From Alphaproteobacteria bacterium (lineage in GTDB: Bacteria > Pseudomonadota > Alphaproteobacteria > UBA828): 7,685 nt of DNA. The notes below the pieces were generated by a model. That model was not told the origin of the DNA. It saw only the letters and a program-made list of their open reading frames with translations, and ran no database searches. Of the stretch, positions 5,974 to 7,685 are shown piece by piece. The number at the start of each line of letters is the position of its first letter. The stretch's first letter is position 1. The translations under genes were made by a program, and so were the position numbers. The stretch is from assembly GCA_029937205.1 (NCBI GenBank), contig JAPYQV010000115.1:1-7685 (forward strand), read 5' to 3'.

Positions 5974-6279
5974 GTGGGCAGGAATTCGGAGCGCGGCCAA
6001 TTTGTCCGATTGAGCGAGACGGAGCGGCCCGAAATCACCATCCACGTAAACGGCGAAGCGGTGACGGCGTTGGCCGGCGATACGGTGCTGACGGCGCTGA
6101 TGTTGACCGGCGTTTCGGTTCGCGATTTCGAGTTTGGCGAGGGCGCGCGCGGCGGATTTTGTCTGATGGGGGCGTGCCAGGATTGCTGGGTCAAGCAGGA
6201 GGCGGGCGGTTCTCTTCGCGCCTGCACGACCTATGTGCGCGATGGCTTGCGCCTGATCACGGGCAGCGGTGAAATATGA
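5974..6279 (+). CDS. Small [2Fe-2S] protein, gamma-type subunit (HcnA / D-hydroxyproline dehydrogenase gamma-like)
   Basis: 101 residues with a plant-ferredoxin-like fold. The beta strands of ITIHVNGEAVTALAGDTVLTALM (21-43) lead to the cluster motif GGFCLMGACQDCWV (60-73) and RACTTYVRDG (82-91). Cys63, Cys68, Cys71 and Cys84 form the C-x4-C-x2-C-x12-C pattern that binds one [2Fe-2S] cluster. Small stand-alone proteins of this kind are the electron-relay subunits of HcnABC hydrogen cyanide synthase, D-hydroxyproline dehydrogenase and opine oxidase complexes, next to a large FAD/NAD(P)-type alpha subunit, as here. The GTG start is three bases after the glycosyltransferase stop, with AAAGG seven bases upstream. 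The stop overlaps the next start (ATGA at 6276-6279), a strong sign of coupled synthesis of two partner subunits. The role is firm as an iron-sulfur subunit; the complex's substrate is open. Confidence 0.9.
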   Translation: MGRNSERGQFVRLSETERPEITIHVNGEAVTALAGDTVLTALMLTGVSVRDFEFGEGARGGFCLMGACQDCWVKQEAGGSLRACTTYVRDGLRLITGSGEI

Positions 6280-7685
6280 GCGCTGCGGGAAACATTCTCA
6301 TTATCGGCGCCGGTCCGGCCGGAACGCGCGCGACGGAGGTTTTAACCGGGCACGGCTTGCGGCCGATATTGGTGGACGAAGCGCCGGACAGCGGCGGACA
6401 AATTTATCGCCGCCAGCCGCCCGGCTTCAAACGTTCCGCCAAGCTCAGATATGGCTTTGAGGCGAAGAAGGCCGAAGCCCTGCACGCCTGTTTCGATGGT
6501 TTGCGCACGCGCATCGATTACCGCTCCGACACCAGCGTGTGGTCGATCGAAAACAAAACCGCCTTCACCATGGGACCAAATGGCGTCGACCGCATCCCGT
6601 TCGAGACGCTGCTGCTGTGTACCGGCGGCGTGGATCGCGTGTTGCCCATTCCGGGCTGGACGCTGCCCGGCGTCTACACCATGGGCGGCTCGCAGATCGC
6701 GCTCAAGGCACAAGGCTGCGCCATCGGCCGGCGCGTGGTTTTTATGGGCAGCGGCCCGTTGCTTTACCTGGTGTCCTATCAGTACGCCCATGCCGGCGGA
6801 ACGGTGGCGGCGGTTCTCGACACGGCGCGGCTCAGCGACGCCTTGCCGGTGATTCCCGGATTGCTCATGGGGGCGTTCACTTTGGCCAAGGGCCTTTGGT
6901 ATCAGAACTGGATGCGTTTCAACGGTATTGCCATCAGGCGTGGCATTCGCCCGGTCGCGGTGGAGGGCGACGATCGCCTCACCGGTTTGCGCTATCTGAC
7001 GGCCGCTGGGCGCGAGCGTCATGTTGCCTGCGATGCTTTGGCGATTGGCTGGGGCGTGAAGCCGGAATGCCAATTGGCCGAACTTGCCGGGTGCGACATG
7101 GCTTTCGATGCCATGGCACGGCAATGGCTGCCGGTATGCGACGCGGAAGGAAGAGCCAGCGCCGAGGGCGTTTATCTCGCCGGTGACGGCGCCGGCGTGA
7201 TGGGCGCCGATGCGGCCGAGTATCGCGGCGAGCTGGCGGCACTTGCGCTGCTGGCCGACAGGGGCATATCTGCCGGCGCGGCACGGCGCCGCCATCTCAA
7301 GGGCCGGCTGCGCCGTCTTATGCGTTTTCGTGTCGCGCTTGAGCGCGCTTTGCCTTATCCGGAAGGGCTGGCGGCGGCATTGCCCGATGACACCATCATC
7401 TGCCGCTGCGAGGGCGTCACGGCGGGCGATATTCGGCGCGGGCAATCGCTCGAGCCGCAGGAGATCAACCGCGCCAAAGCCTTTACCCGCACTGGCATGG
7501 GGCGCTGCCAGGGGCGTATGTGCGGTATCGCGGCGGCGGAAATTTTGGCCCATCACAAGGGTGTGCCGTTGTCCGAAGTCGGCCGCCTGCGCGGCCAGGC
7601 GCCGATCAAGCCGCTTCATATTGGCATTGCCGGTGAAGCGGCGGAAGATGACGCGACCTGTGACGGAATCGATGACAACTGCAAT
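6276..7685 (+). CDS. FAD-dependent oxidoreductase with C-terminal BFD-like [2Fe-2S] site, alpha-type subunit (open at right edge)
   Basis: 470 residues are visible and no stop occurs before the edge; the family is about this long, so the protein is nearly or fully complete apart from its tail. It starts with the FAD-binding motif ILIIGAGPAGTRATEVL (7-23) and GGQIYRRQPPG (40-50). TLLLCTGGVDRVLPIPGW (112-129) and VYTMGGSQIALKAQG follow, then a second dinucleotide fold, VVFMGSGPLLYLVSYQYAHAGG (154-175), with LAGDGAGVMGA (304-314) closing the flavin site. Near the C-terminus Cys376, Cys378, Cys411 and Cys416 form the C-x-C-x32-C-x4-C pattern of the BFD-like [2Fe-2S] domain (CRCEGVT ... GMGRCQGRMCG). 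This architecture is that of HcnB, the D-hydroxyproline dehydrogenase alpha subunit and opine oxidase subunit A. It overlaps the [2Fe-2S] gene by four bases. Past the usual PIKP ending the frame continues into an acidic tail, EDDATCDGIDDNCN, which resembles a MopE-type metal-binding motif. Confidence 0.9.
   Translation, partial: MSAAGNILIIGAGPAGTRATEVLTGHGLRPILVDEAPDSGGQIYRRQPPGFKRSAKLRYGFEAKKAEALHACFDGLRTRIDYRSDTSVWSIENKTAFTMGPNGVDRIPFETLLLCTGGVDRVLPIPGWTLPGVYTMGGSQIALKAQGCAIGRRVVFMGSGPLLYLVSYQYAHAGGTVAAVLDTARLSDALPVIPGLLMGAFTLAKGLWYQNWMRFNGIAIRRGIRPVAVEGDDRLTGLRYLTAAGRERHVACDALAIGWGVKPECQLAELAGCDMAFDAMARQWLPVCDAEGRASAEGVYLAGDGAGVMGADAAEYRGELAALALLADRGISAGAARRRHLKGRLRRLMRFRVALERALPYPEGLAAALPDDTIICRCEGVTAGDIRRGQSLEPQEINRAKAFTRTGMGRCQGRMCGIAAAEILAHHKGVPLSEVGRLRGQAPIKPLHIGIAGEAAEDDATCDGIDDNCN

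Noticed and set aside
6342..7619. Long open frame of about 425 codons on the minus strand
   Set aside because: Antisense to the alpha-type oxidoreductase, whose FAD and [2Fe-2S] motifs establish the plus strand as coding. The antisense product shows no recognisable domain.

Overview
The window is a gene-dense, GC-rich chromosomal segment. Its gene families and pairings suggest an alphaproteobacterium, probably Rhodospirillales-like. The indicators are a FecR-like secreted protein followed by a CHASE2 sensor, a hopanoid-type HpnB glycosyltransferase, a small secreted YYYPP-type protein family and heavy use of GTG starts. The taxonomic call is inference. No rRNA, tRNA, CRISPR array, insertion sequence or phage gene was seen.

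Left part (1-2337, minus strand): a three-gene, envelope-directed operon, transcribed right to left. It encodes a secreted Sel1-repeat protein with a C-terminal, apparently degenerate staphylococcal-nuclease-like domain; then a small secreted protein resembling FecR-type beta-domain proteins; then the N-terminal 240 residues of a CHASE2-domain membrane sensor whose output domain lies off the left edge. The likely theme is extracytoplasmic sensing.

Middle (2278-3405): a short divergent control region with an AT-rich core and a palindrome leads into a GFA-family (glutathione-dependent formaldehyde-activating enzyme / CENP-V fold) zinc protein on the plus strand. It meets, stop codon to stop codon, an uncharacterised exported protein on the minus strand.

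Right part (3406-7685, plus strand): a 146-base leader with a 12-base palindrome and an 8-bp stem-loop touching the ribosome binding site precedes a tightly packed four-gene operon. In order these are a DadA-type FAD D-amino acid dehydrogenase, an HpnB-like membrane glycosyltransferase, a small [2Fe-2S] protein, and a large FAD/NAD(P)-type oxidoreductase with a C-terminal BFD-like [2Fe-2S] site. The first, third and fourth together look like the beta, gamma and alpha subunits of an HcnABC / D-hydroxyproline dehydrogenase / opine oxidase type complex, which would oxidise an amino or imino acid and pass electrons to the respiratory chain. The glycosyltransferase inserted among them is the clearest oddity of the window. 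The alpha subunit is still open at the right edge, and its last residues resemble a MopE-type metal-binding motif.
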